Both the position numbers and the translations under genes were made by a program. Positions 26,739-38,215 of a stretch of DNA of 64,000 nt are shown piece after piece. Source of the stretch: CAWABB01 sp963701735 (GTDB lineage: Bacteria; Bacteroidota; Ignavibacteria; UBA10030; UBA6906); contig CAVPBI010000026.1 in assembly GCA_963701735.1 (NCBI GenBank), positions 372,001 through 436,000 of the forward strand, given 5' to 3'. How positions within the stretch are numbered: position 1 is the stretch's first letter; every line of letters starts with the position of its first letter. Under the pieces are notes generated by a model. The model was not told the origin of the DNA, did no database searches, and was given only the letters and a program-made list of their open reading frames with translations.

Positions 26739-29244
26739 CTAGAATGTCAGGCTCAGTCCCAGCGACGGGAATATCGGGATGCCATACACCGCGCGGCGCT
26801 GCAGGTTCGCCTCCTCGTCGATATAGTACCGGACCGCCTGCTCGTTCTCGCGGTTGTACACGTTCTGGACGTCCAGGTAGACGGACCAGTCGAGCCCCCA
26901 CCAGCGGGGATACGTCGTGATGCGGACGTCGAGCGTATGGTAGAGGTTCTGACGGCCCGAGAGGGTCTCCTGTTCGTACTCGACGTCCAGGATCGCCTTT
27001 CCCGACCCGTCGACCTGAATGATCGGGGTTTCCACGCCGTTCACCCCGGCCACAATCACCCGGGGCTTGACGCCGGCGGCAATCTGATAGGGCCGGCCCG
27101 TCCTGAGCGTGAACTTCGCGCCAATATCCCAGCGCTCGGCAAACCTGTAGTTGCCCACGACGTTCACCGCGTGGCGCTGATCGAACAGGAACGGCGTCAG
27201 GATCCCGCCTCGATCACGCTCCGCGAACGCCAGCGCATAGCTCACCCACCCTGTGAAACGGTCCGAGGGAAGCGTCCGGATCTTCTGGAACATGAACTCA
27301 AAGCCGTACGACTCCCCGACAGCATCGTTCACGGGGCGGCTCGTCAGCGAATCGTCGGCGACGCGCACCGGCGGCGTCCACGCGCCCGGCGCGTAGGGGT
27401 TGGAGCCGTTCAACGTCGTCTGCCACGATGATCCCGCGAGCTTCTCCTGCACGACCAGGTCCTGGAAATGCTTGTAGTACCCCTCGAGCTTCACCTGCCA
27501 CTGGGGACTCACCAACCTGTCGACCCCCAGGACGTAATGGTCCGCGCGCTCGGCAGTGAGCGTGCTGAAATACGACTCGTTGTAGATCACGCGAAACCGG
27601 AAATCCAGCTTGTCCATGCCGGGAGACTGATAATAGATGCCGTACGCGGCCCGGAGCGTCGACAGCTCGTCGATCTTGAACGAAATATTCACCCGCGGCG
27701 AGAGATAGGTGGTCGTTCCGAGCACCGGATAATAGTCAAGCCGCAGACCCGGCTGCACGAACAGCCGGTTGCCGATCGCGATCTTGTCCTGCACGAAGGC
27801 GTTGTACCGGTTGTAGCGGACGGCCTCCGACGCGTCGGTGGGGACCGACTGTCCGACCGACTCCAGGAACTCGAGGAAGGCCTGGTCAACTTTGAAGTAG
27901 CGCGTGAAATCGGTGCGAAGGAAGTCCACGCCGGCGCCGAACTCGACCAGGTGCGCCCCGGCGTGCGCGAGGAACTGCTGCGCGAGGGACGTCTTGGTGT
28001 ACCGGTACTCATACGTGACGCCAAAGTTGAGGAAGCGGATTCCCACGGTATCCTCCCGCCCCAGGTCTCCGGTATTCTGCGCGGGGTCCACGAACGTGCC
28101 GTCAAACGCTCCCGTCCCCGTGTTCCGGTACCACGAGAGATGCGTCTGGGAGATGAAGTCCGGCGAAGGATTGTATTGCCAGGTCATTCCCGTCAGCGTG
28201 TTGTACGACTCGTCGAACACATTGACGCTGTCAGGCGTCGGACGCTCATCGCCTGAAATCAGGTCCACGCCGTCGCGCGACGTCACACCGGTGAATATCA
28301 GCTTGTTCTCCTGCCCCAGCGACAGCCCCAGCTTCCCCTGGAAGTCGGTGAAGTTCGGAAGCGCGACCTCGCCCTTGACGAGTTTCGCCGAGCGCAGGAC
28401 CGGGCCGAGGATCAGGTCGTAGTAGGTGCGCCGCACGGAGAAAAGGTACGAGCCTGTGCCGAGCGGAAGCCGCCCCTCGATGAGGGCGTTCATGTTGGTG
28501 AGGCTCGTGTTGATCTTCCCTCCGATCGCCACGTCCGATTTGCCGTCGCGGTTCTGCACATCCAGGACCGCGGACAGCCGGTCTCCGTACTGCGCGGCAA
28601 ATCCACCGGTCTGCAGGCTGATGTCGCTCACGGTTTCGGGGTTGAACATCGAGATGAAACCGTAGAGGCGGTACGGGTTGATCACCTCGAACCCGTCGAT
28701 CAGAATGAGGTTCTGATCCGGCCCGGAGCCCCTCACGACGAGCTGGGACGAGAAAGTCGCTCACGCTGGTGACGCCCGGCAGCGCCTGCAGCGATCGCAG
28801 GACGTCCTCTGCCGCTCCCGGGAGCATTTTCGATTCGCGCGGGAGAAGCTTCGTGACGCTGGGACGGACATCTTCGGCCCCGAGCCGCCGCGATCCGGTC
28901 ACCTCGACGCCGCTGATCTCGATCAGCTCCTGACGCAGCCTGATCACGACCGACGACGTGTCCCCGTCGGTGATCCGCACCTCAACGGGCGACTCCTGCT
29001 CGTACCCCACGAGGCGCACGCGGACCGTATAGACGCCCTCGGGAAGACCTGGCAGGGTGAACTCCCCCCCGGCATCGACGGCGACGCCGAACCGGGTCCC
29101 CTCGAGCGCCACGGTTGCGCCGACGGCCGGCTGGTCATCCTCGATGAAGACCTTTCCCGTGAGCGTTCCGGCCGCGAAGGCACGCGAGGAGAGCCCGCTG
29201 GCGGACGCCAGCAGGAACAGGAGCGCTATGGTGGTTCGTATCAT
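26739..29244 (-). CDS. TonB-dependent receptor with carboxypeptidase-regulatory-like N-terminus (frameshifted)
   Basis: Outer-membrane transporter. A signal peptide leads into a ~90-residue carboxypeptidase-D-regulatory-like domain (GTLTGKVFIEDDQPAVGATV, GVYTVRVRLVGYEQ). The plug domain (LQALPGVTSVSDF, then LVVRGSGPDQNLILIDGFEV) follows, then the long beta-barrel, ending in SLGLSLTF with a terminal aromatic residue. Near 28753 one extra base shifts the frame in the plug; removing it restores DFSSQLVVRGSG. The corrected length is 834 residues. ATG 29244 opens the signal peptide. No SusD-like partner is beside it, so the substrate is unknown. Confidence 0.92.
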
Positions 29245-29369
29245 CGAGGTGAATCCCGCACAACGGAATATAAACAACTTGAGCGAGAGTTCCAGTTTCG
29301 CCCGGATGGGCAATTTGCGTGATATTTCATTAGTTTTACGATACTATCCCATTCCGGTTGCGGGCACCA
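29245..29369. promoter_or_regulatory. AT-rich divergent promoter region
   Basis: A locally AT-rich 125-bp gap between the TonB receptor and the divergent FAD/Fe-S enzyme. TATATT-like elements occur toward the receptor (29262-29268 region) and GATACT toward the enzyme near 29340. No full consensus promoter is seen. Confidence 0.35.
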
Positions 29370-32272
29370 ATGAGCACCTCTCGGTACGACGCCTTTATCG
29401 GCAGTATTTCGCAGATCATCCCCCCCCAACGCATTCATCTCGACGAGCTTTCCCGCCTTGCCTTCGGCACCGATGCCAGCTTCTACCGGCTCATCCCGGA
29501 GGTGGTGGTACGCGCGGAGTCGCTCGAAGAAGTCGCTGTCGTGCTTCGCGAGGCGTCGGCGCGCGAACTCCCCGTGACGTTCAGAGCCGCGGGAACCAGC
29601 CTCTCGGGTCAGGCGGTGACCGACTCCATCCTTCTCATGCTCGGCCGTTCATGGCGGGGCATGCAGGTTCTGGACGGCGGAGCCCACATCCGTCTGCAGC
29701 CAGGCGTGGTCGGGAGCGCCGCCAATATGGCACTCGCCCGCTACGGGCGGAAGATCGGCCCGGACCCGGCCTCGATCAACGCGGCGATGATCGGCGGGAT
29801 CGCGGCCAACAACGCGAGCGGGATGTGCTGCGGCATCGCTCAGAACAGCTACCGGACACTCGCGTCGATGAAGGTTCTTCTGGCCGACGGAACCATCCTG
29901 GATACGGGCGATACGGGAAGCAAGGCGGAGTTCCGCCGCAACAACGGCGTGATGCTGCTCGCGCTCTCCGCACTTTCGAAGCGGGTGCGGGACGACGAGG
30001 AGCTGGCCGGGCGGATCCGCCGGAAGTACGGGATGAAGAACACGACCGGCTACAGCCTGAATGCGCTCGTCGACTTCGACGACCCCTTCGAAATCCTCCA
30101 GCACCTGATGATCGGCTCGGAGGGGACGCTCGGCTTCATCGCCGAGATCACGTACGCCACCGTCCCCGAGCACCGCCACAAGTCGACCGCGCTGCTGTTC
30201 TTCCCCGACATCCGGAACGCCTGCGCCGCCGTCCCCGCCCTGAAGCGGTGCCGCGTGGACGCGGTGGAATTGATGGACCGCACGGCCCTGGCCTCCGTCG
30301 AGGACAAGCCCGGCATGCCGGGCGTTCTGAAGAGCCTTGGACCTTCGGTCGCCGCTCTCCTGGTAGAGACGCGCGGCGGTTCCGACGAGGAGTTGAAGGC
30401 CAACATCCGGGGGATCGCCACCGCCCTGGCCGGCTTCCCGATGGTCACCCCGCTCTCGTTCACAGACGATCCGGTCGAATTCTCGCGCCTCTGGGACATC
30501 CGGAAGGGACTCTTCCCTTCCGTCGGGGCGCGACGAAAGGCGGGCACGACCGTCATCATCGAGGATGTTGCGTTTCCCGTGGACCGTCTCGCAGAAGCGA
30601 CGCTCGAACTGAGGGAACTGTTCGACCGGCACGGGTACCCTGACACCATCATCTTCGGGCACGCCCTCGAGGGGAACCTTCACTTTGTGTTCACGCAGGA
30701 TTTCAATTGCAGCGAGGAGGTCGAGCGCTACCGTGACTTCATGGACAACGTCGCTCATATGGTGGTCGATCGCTACGACGGGTCGCTGAAGGCGGAGCAC
30801 GGGACCGGGAGGAACATGGCTCCTTTTGTGGAGCTCGAGTGGGGCACGGACGCGATGGAGATCATGCAGGAGATCAAGCGGATTTTCGATCCGCTCGGCA
30901 TCCTGAACCCGGGCGTGATACTGAATTCCGATCCGGCCGTCCACCTCAAGAACCTGAAGCCGCTGCCGGTCGCCCACCCCGTCATCGATACGTGCATCGA
31001 ATGCGGGTTCTGCGAAGTCCACTGCCCTTCGCGCGATCTCACGCTGACGCCGCGCCAGCGGATCGCGGCGTACCGGGAGATCGTGCGGCTCGAGGCCGAA
31101 GGAGAGCGAAACGGCCCGGCCAGCCGGCTTCGGGCGTCGTACAGGTATGCGGGCGAGCAAACGTGTGCGACGGACGGGCTCTGCGCGACCGCCTGCCCCG
31201 TCGGCATCGACACCGGCTCGCTGGTCAAATCGATCCGCGCATCGGAGCAGGGCAGGCTTGCGCACGCGATTGCGTCGTTGATCGCGTCGAACATGGGCCC
31301 GACGACGGCGATTGTCCGCGTCGCTTTGCGCGGGGCGTCCGTCATGCATCGCCTCCTCGGCACGGAAAGGATGGAGAGGCTCGCGGGCACGGCTCACAGG
31401 ATTTCCGGGAAGCGGATTCCGCTCTGGAACCGCGCGATGCCGCTGGCGTCCGGACGACTGCGGCGCGCAACCTCCGTCGCTCCCGAAGCACACCAGAGCC
31501 CGGCGGGGAGAGGTTCCGGCACGGCGCGTGTCGGGCGCGACGGACCCCGGGCGCGGTTCGCCCGCAAAGGTCGTCTACTTCCCGACCTGCATCACGCGCA
31601 CGATGGGGTCGGCGGATGCGGGGCGGCCATCCCTTCCGAATCTGACCATCGAGCTCCTTGAGCGGGCGGGGTATGAGGTCGTCATACCGGAGCACGTCGG
31701 CCGCCTCTGCTGCGGCATGGCGTTCGCCAGCAAGGGATTCACGGAGGAGGGGAAGCGGAAGGGGTTGGAGTTGAGGCAGGCGCTGCTCACGGCGTCCGAC
31801 GACGGACGGCTGCCGATACTCATGGATATGAGCCCGTGCCTGTACCGCATGCGCTCGGAGTTCGGGGACGGGCTGAAGCTCTACGACCAGTCGAGGTTCG
31901 CGATGGAGTTTCTCGCTCCCCGGCTGAACCTCCGGCCACTCCCCGGAACCGTCGCAATCCATGCAACGTGCAGTGCGCGGAAACTCGGACTCGCAGGAGA
32001 TCTCGAGGAGCTCGCAGCCAGGTGCTCCGAGCGCGTCGTGGTGCCCTCTGACATCGAGTGCTGCGGATGGGCGGGGGACCGGGGCTTCTCGTTCCCCGAG
32101 CTGAACGAGTCAGCGCTCCATGAACTCAGGGGCAAACTGCCCGGAGGCGTGCAGGGCGGGTTACTCTACCAGCAGGACGTGCGAGATCGGCCTGACGCTT
32201 CACGGCGGCGTTCCGTACGAGGGGATCCTGTATCTGGTGGATGAGGCGTCGCGGCCGAAAGATTGTAAATGA
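29370..32272 (+). CDS. FAD/Fe-S oxidoreductase, D-lactate dehydrogenase (quinone) type (two frameshifts)
   Basis: Very large flavoprotein of about 966 residues in the D-lactate dehydrogenase/glycolate oxidase group. It has an FAD_binding_4 domain (VTFRAAGTSLSGQAVTDS, IGGIAANNASGMC, LMIGSEGTLGFIAE) and an FAD-oxidase C-terminal domain (FGHALEGNLHFVFTQ, GSLKAEHGTGRNM). Two 4Fe-4S motifs (CIECGFCEVHCPS, CATDGLCATACPVG) follow. Two CCG heterodisulfide-reductase-like repeats come last (GRLCCGMAF, ECCGWAGDRGFSF). Frameshifts lie somewhere in 31495-31570 (a linker) and at 32161; correcting both gives KVVYFPTC and an ending KDCK*. It likely oxidises D-lactate or another 2-hydroxyacid to the quinone pool. 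Confidence 0.88.
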
Positions 32273-32319
32273 GAACGCGATTCTCTACGTTTGGCTATCC
32301 ACTGCTGGAGACTCCCGTC

Positions 32320-33774
32320 ATGCGCCGCCTGGCCATCTGTTTCTTCGCCGTTCTCCTCATGCTTCCCCCGGACGCAGCGAAGTCGGACGTCCTTTCAGAT
32401 GCAGCGCGTCTGGAGGCTGCGGGAAGATTCCGTGAGGCCGAAGCGGTGTTGAGCGGCGCTCTGTCGGCGGCCGGCGCAGCCGACAGGCCCACGCTCGCGT
32501 TTGAGCTGGATCGCCTGCGGCGCATCCGCCTCGACTACAACCTGACCCGCGAGAAGCTCTGGCGGCAGCTGGACAGGTCCATCCCGAACGTCACGGAGCC
32601 CGAATTCGAGCGCTGGATCTCCCGGGGAAAGTTCGACACCCGCGTCATCGACGACACGCTGCGCTTCCTCGGGGTCAGCCGCAGCAATCTCTTCTGGCGG
32701 AATCCGGATATTGCTGCGCGCCGGCGGCCGGTGGAGAACGATTCGCTCGGCGAGCATGCCGTGCTGGCGAACGCGGACGCGATCATGCAGGCCGCGCGGC
32801 TCTCGGGGACTGCCTACGTCCTGCCGATCCGCTTCGCCGTCACGATGAAGGTCTCGGCTGATTCCGGCGCGGTGCCCCCGGGAACGCCCATCCGCGCCTG
32901 GCTTCCGATCCCGAGGAAGTACGACCATCAAGCGCGAGTTCGCCGTCACGTCCTCGTCAAGCCCCGCGGTCTCGATCGCCCGCGAGAACTCACCCATCCG
33001 TTCGGCGTACATGGAGCAGCCGGCGGCATCCGGCGGACCGACGGTATTCGAACTGAAGTATACGTACGTCAGCAGCGGGGTCTCCTTCCACGGGATGGAC
33101 CCCGCGAAGGTCGTGCCGGCTGGATGCGCAGTCACCGGACCTGGCCCCCTATCTTCGCGAAGCGCCGCATGTGGTGTTCACCGACACCATGAAGGCGGCG
33201 TCGCAGGCGATTGTGGGCAAGGAAACGAACCCCCTGCTCAAAGCCCGCCGCATCTACACGTGGATCGCAGAGAACTTCATGTACAGCTTCGCCCATGAGT
33301 ACTCCACGATCCGCAACATCAGCGATTTCTGCCTGCGGAAGGGGTACGGCGACTGCGGGCAGCACACGCTCCTCTTCATCACCCTCTGCCGACTGAACGG
33401 CATCCCGGCCAGATGGCAATCCGGCTGGTACACATTCCCGGGCGCGAAGACGATCCATGACTGGGCGGAGATCTATCTGGCCCCCTACGGCTGGATTCCC
33501 GTCGACGTCGACATGGGCGTGTTCGCCCACCGATACTTCACGAGCCTCACGCCGGAGGAACGGCAGCGCCTGAAGGAGTTCTTCTTCGGCGGGCTTGACC
33601 AGTACCGTATCGCGGCCAACGCGGACCACAGCCAGACGCTGGAACCGCCGAAGCGGTTCTACCAGGTCGGACACGGTGGATTTCCAGCGCGGGGAGCTGG
33701 AATCGGAGGACGCCAACATCTACTTCGATCGGTCGTCGTTCTCGCTGACAGCGGAGCAGACGCCATCGCCGTAG
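32320..33774 (+). CDS. Secreted transglutaminase-like (papain-fold) protein (three frameshifts)
   Basis: A signal peptide (RRLAICFFAVLLMLPPDAA) is followed by a helical/TPR-like region and a beta domain (IRAWLPIPRKY, FELKYTYVSSGVSFH). The transglutaminase core carries catalytic Cys in KGYGDCGQHTLLFITLCRLNGIPAR, His in KTIHDWAEIYL and Asp in WIPVDVDMG. Three single extra bases, near 32932, 33122 and 33663, break the frame; removing them gives one 483-residue product ending TPSP*. ATG 32320 has GGAG nine bases upstream and opens the signal. An ATG at 32269 overlaps the upstream stop (ATGA). It is probably co-transcribed with the FAD/Fe-S enzyme; its target is unknown. Confidence 0.83.
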
Positions 33775-33775
33775 G

Positions 33776-36700
33776 TCACGCCTGTACGGTATCCTGCGCC
33801 GGCGCGGCCGCGATCGGGGGACTCATCTGCTCTTCAATCTCCGGGCCGGTCTCCCTGGACACAAAGGAGTAGATCGCGGGGATGACGTAGAGCGTCAGGC
33901 CGGTCGCCACGATCAGCCCTCCCACCACTGCGATTCCCATCGGGACCCTGGTTTCGGACCCCGCCCCCAGGGCGAGCGCGATAGGGCAGCGTGCCGAGAA
34001 TCGTGGAGAGCGCGGTCATCAGGATCGGGCGCAGCCGCTGCGTCGCGGCATCGATGATCGCCTCACCCACCGCCAACCCTTGCGCCTTCCGCTGATTGGC
34101 GAACTCCACGATGAGGATGCCGTTCTTGGTGACCAGGCCGATGAGCATGATCATCCCGATCTGGCTGAAGATGTTCAGCGTCTGCTGGAAGTACCAGAGC
34201 GAAAAGAGCGCGCCGGCGAGCGCGAGCGGCACCGTCAGCATGATCACGAACGGATCGCGGAAGCTTTCGAACTGCGCGGCCAGGACGAGGTAGATCAATG
34301 CAAGCGCGAGCACGAAGGCGAACAGCAGGCTCGACGAGCTCTCCTCGAAGTCCTTTGATGTCCCGTCGAGCGCCGTACTGAACGACTCGTCAAGCGTCTG
34401 CCGGCGCAACCTCCCTCATCGCGGCGATGCCGTCCCCCACCGTGTACCCTCTCGCCAGCCCGGCCGACACGGTGGCCGAGACGTAGCGGTTGAACCGGTA
34501 GAGGGCCGGCGGGCTGCTCTGCTCATCGATGGTGACGAGGTTGTCGAGCTGCACCAGCTCGCCGCGCGAGCTCCTGATCGACAGCGTCTTGAGGTCCAGC
34601 GGCTTGTCCCTCGACTCCCGCGACACCTGCCCGATCACCTGGTACTGTTTCCCGTTCATCACGAAGTAGTCGAAGCGCGAGCCGCTGTAGGCGAGCTGCA
34701 TCGTCTGTGCGACGTCCAGCGCCGAGATGCCGAGCACCCGCGCCTTCTCGCGGTTGATCCCGATGCGGAGCTCGGGCTTGTTGAACTTGAGGTTGACCTC
34801 CACGACCTGAAACTCCGGACGCTTGCGGGCTTCCGCGAGGAACACCGGCAGGCGGTCCTTCAGCTTCTCGAAATTCGGCGCCTGGAGGACGAACTGCACC
34901 GGAAGACCTCCGCGGCCGCCGATCGACTGCTCCTGCACCACGAACGTCCGCGCGGCCGAAAACTCTTTCACGCGCGCCGTGACCTGGTCGGCGAGCTCCT
35001 GTTGCGAGCGCTCGCGCTGGTCGGGAGGCTTGAGAATGAGGAACGAGTTCGCGCTGTTGGCGCCGCCTCCCCCGAACCCCGGAGAGGTGAACGAGAGGAT
35101 CGCCTCCGCCTCCGGCACCTCGCGCTGGAACGTGCGCACGAGGTCCATGATGTACGCATCCATGTACTCGAACGTCGCACCCTCCGGTCCGGTCGCCACG
35201 ACCCGGAGCCTGCTGCGGTCCTCCAGCGGAGAGAGCTCGGATGGAAGCATGAGTCCGAATCCGACGATGGCAACGATCGCGAGGCCGATCGCCAGAAGGG
35301 CCGTCCTGCGTCGCCGCATGAACCAGGTGAGCGAACCGCGGTAGCCTTCCGCCATGGCCTGAAAGAACGGCTCTGTCGCCCTGTAGAACCTGCTGTGTTT
35401 TGCGTGCGGCTTCAGGATCCGCGTGGCCATCATGGGCGTGAGGGTCAGGGAGACGAACGCCGAAATGATGACCGACCCCGCCAGCACGATCCCGAACTCC
35501 TTGAACAGGCGGCCCGTGATCCCCTGGAGGAAGATCACCGGCAGGAACACCGCCGCGAGAGCCACCGTCGTCGAGATGATCGCGAAATAGACCTCGGCCG
35601 AGCCGCGGAACCCCGCCTCCCGGGGCTGGAAGCCCGCCTCGACCTTCGCGAAGATGTTCTCCAGCATGACGATGGCGTCGTCGACGACGAGGCCGATAGC
35701 CAGCACGATCCCCAGCAGCGTCAGCACGTTGATCGAGAAATCCATCACGTACATGATGAAGAACGCCCCGATCAGCGAAACCGGCACGGCGATCATGGGG
35801 ATGATCGTGGTCCGCAAGTCGCGCAGGAAGAAGTAGATCACCAGGAAGACCAGCACGAACGCCAATCCCACCGTCTCGACGACTTCTTTGATGGACGACC
35901 GGATGTAGGTCGTCACATCGAACCCCAGGCCCAGCTGAAGGTCCGGCGGAAGGTCGCGCTTCATCGCCTCAACCCTCCTGTAGAACTCGTCCACGATCGC
36001 AATGTAGTTCGCGCCCGACCTGGGAATGAGGACAATCCCGACCATCGGGATGCCGTCGCGCCGGAGGATCGTGCGCAGGTTTTCCGGCCCGAGCTCGGCG
36101 TTCCCGACATCGCGGAACCTGACGACGCGCCCGTCCACCTCCCTGATGATCATGTTGTTGAAATCTTCCGCGAGTCACGAGGCGGCTCTGCGTCCGCACC
36201 GTCAGCTCTGTCGAGGTACCTTCGATGCGCCCGGACGGAAGCTCGACGTTTTCTCGCAGGACAGCGCTCCTGATGTCCAGGGGGGTCAGCCGATACGACG
36301 CGAGCCTGTTCGGGTCCATCCAGAGCCGCATCGCGTACCGCTTCTCGCCCCACACCTGCACTTCGCTCACCCCCGGTATGGTCTGCATCCGCTCACGGAA
36401 GACGTTCGTGGCGATATCCGAAAGCTGCAGCAGGTCCCGCTTGTCGCTCTTGATATTCAGGAAGACGATGGGAATGGCATCGGCGTCGGCTTTCAGGACG
36501 ATGGGGTTCTCCGCGTCGGGCGGGAGCAGGCGTACGGCCCGGGACACCTTGTCGCGCACGTCGTTGGCAGCGGCTTCCAGGTCCACCCCGAGCTCGAACT
36601 CGACCGTGATGTTGGAGCGGCCTTCGGCGCTGGTGGACTTGATGCTCCGGACGCCTTCGATGCCGCTGATCGATTCCTCGAGAGGTTCGGTGATCTGCGA

Positions 36701-36880
36701 CTCGATGACATCCGCATTCGCGCCCACGTAGGTTGCCGAGACCGTGATGATCGGGGGATCAACGCTCGGGTATTCGCGGACGCCCAGGTAGGTGAACCCG
36801 ATGAAGCCGAACAGCATGATCGCGATCGACATGACGATCGCGAGCACGGGCCGGCGAATGGAAGTGGCGGAGAGACTCAT
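33776..36880 (-). CDS. RND efflux transporter permease (three frameshifts)
   Basis: AcrB/HAE1-like inner-membrane pump of about 1033 residues. It opens MSLSATSIRRPVLAIVMSIAI and has GVREYPSVDPPIITVSATY, the periplasmic porter domains, and helix-4 acidic residues in LTLLGIVLAIGLVVDDAIVMLEN, the proton-relay site. Three extra bases, near 36172, 34401 and 33983, split it. Removing them restores TAEDFNNMIIREVDG, REVAPQTLDESF and GTLPIALALGAGSETRVP, and the reading ends QDTVQA*. It follows the adaptor gene by 3 bases. The two stop codons of this gene and the opposing transglutaminase-like gene are one base apart. An outer-membrane TolC-like partner is not present nearby. Confidence 0.92.
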
Positions 36881-36883
36881 GGG

Positions 36884-37954
36884 TCAGCGCACCCCGGCGA
36901 TGCGGACAGGCGCGCCCGGGACCACCTGAAGAATCCCGGTGGTGATCACCGTGTCGGCCGCCTGCAGCCCTTTGACGATCTGCACATCCTTCTCCGTTCG
37001 GATGCCGATCTCGACGCGCCGGACACCTGCGATACCTCCCTCGACGATAAAGACCTTGTGTCCCTCGATATCCGGGATGAGCGCCTCGGTGGGAATCATG
37101 ACCGCATCCGGAATTTCCCGGAGGACCAGCTCGACCTCGGCAAATGCGCCGGGGGCAAGCCTGCCCTCGGGATTCGGGGCGCGGGCGCGAATCAGGACGG
37201 TCCGGGTCGAGGGATCGATCTTCGGCTCTACAGCGTAGATCGTGCCCGTTGCGCGTGCATCCGACCCGGCGACATGAAAGTAGATTGTCTGCCCCGGCTT
37301 CACCATTCCAGCGTACCGCTCCGGGACGGAGAAGTCGATCTTCAGCGCGCTCGTCCGCTGCAGACTCGCGATCCTGGTCTGCGGGGACACATAGCTGCCC
37401 TCGCTGACGTACCGCAGGCCGATGATCCCGTCGAACGGGGCGCGGAGCTCGGTCTTCAGGATGCGAGCCTGGATCAGCTGGACCTCGCCGCGGATGGCGT
37501 TGAGTTCGTTCAGAGCGACCTCATAATCCTCGGGGCTGATGTTCTGTTTGTCGCGCAGTTGCCGGCGCCGGCTCTCTTTGTCCTGCGCCAGCTTCTGCTG
37601 CGAGTCCATCTTGAAAGCCTGCGCCTGCAGCTCGGAGTCATCGATCTTCACGAGCAGATCGCCACGGCGAACCCGCGTCCCTTCCTTGAACGCGATGCTG
37701 ACGATCTTCCCCGAGATCTCGCTGCGTATTTCCACCTCCTCGTCCGCGATGATGGTGCCGGTGGCGAGGATCCGGTCCTGCACCATTTCCGGCCGGACGA
37801 CGATCGTTTCGACGGGCAGCCGTTTGTCGCCGGATGCCTCTCCGGCAGTCCCCGGGGATCCAAACACCAGGTCACGGAGGCGGGGACTTGTCAGGCCGAC
37901 GAGGACAACGACGGCAAGGACGATGAGAAGGGCGTTACGGAGACGAGATGACAT
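36884..37954 (-). CDS. RND periplasmic adaptor (membrane fusion protein)
   Basis: Links the RND pump to an outer-membrane channel. The 356-residue protein starts with a membrane anchor (LRNALLIVLAVVVLVGL). A biotinyl-lipoyl-like half (EVEIRSEISGKIVSIAFKEGTRVRRGDLLVKID), a helical hairpin (SQQKLAQDKESRRRQL), the matching half (ILKTELRAPFDGIIGLRYVSEGSYV) and beta-barrel and membrane-proximal domains follow. ATG 37954 is chosen because it begins the anchor; the frame is open to 38194 without protein-like content. It precedes the permease by 3 bases in one operon. Confidence 0.93.
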   Translation of the reverse strand: MSSRLRNALLIVLAVVVLVGLTSPRLRDLVFGSPGTAGEASGDKRLPVETIVVRPEMVQDRILATGTIIADEEVEIRSEISGKIVSIAFKEGTRVRRGDLLVKIDDSELQAQAFKMDSQQKLAQDKESRRRQLRDKQNISPEDYEVALNELNAIRGEVQLIQARILKTELRAPFDGIIGLRYVSEGSYVSPQTRIASLQRTSALKIDFSVPERYAGMVKPGQTIYFHVAGSDARATGTIYAVEPKIDPSTRTVLIRARAPNPEGRLAPGAFAEVELVLREIPDAVMIPTEALIPDIEGHKVFIVEGGIAGVRRVEIGIRTEKDVQIVKGLQAADTVITTGILQVVPGAPVRIAGVR

Positions 37955-38215
37955 GAGGATTGACAGTAGTCGATGGACGATGGGCGAGTGAACAGCGAGA
38001 GCTATGTATTCAGAATAATACCCACCATCGGCGGGAATAGCAAGGCGCGGCGGGAGCGGAACAGCAGGGCGCGAGCGGCCGGAATAGCGGGGCGCTGCGC
38101 GAGTGGCCGGAACGAGTGTGACGGCTACCCGCGTGTCCTGTCGAACGTACGAAGGGGCAACGACCCGGAGGCTGTCGGGTTCAAGGGGAGGCAAGCCTCG
38201 TGGAAGATCATGCGG

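Noticed and set aside
29649..31493. 614-codon reverse-strand open frame opposite the FAD/Fe-S enzyme
   Set aside because: Antisense shadow without a recognisable start context or domain; the plus strand carries all conserved motifs.
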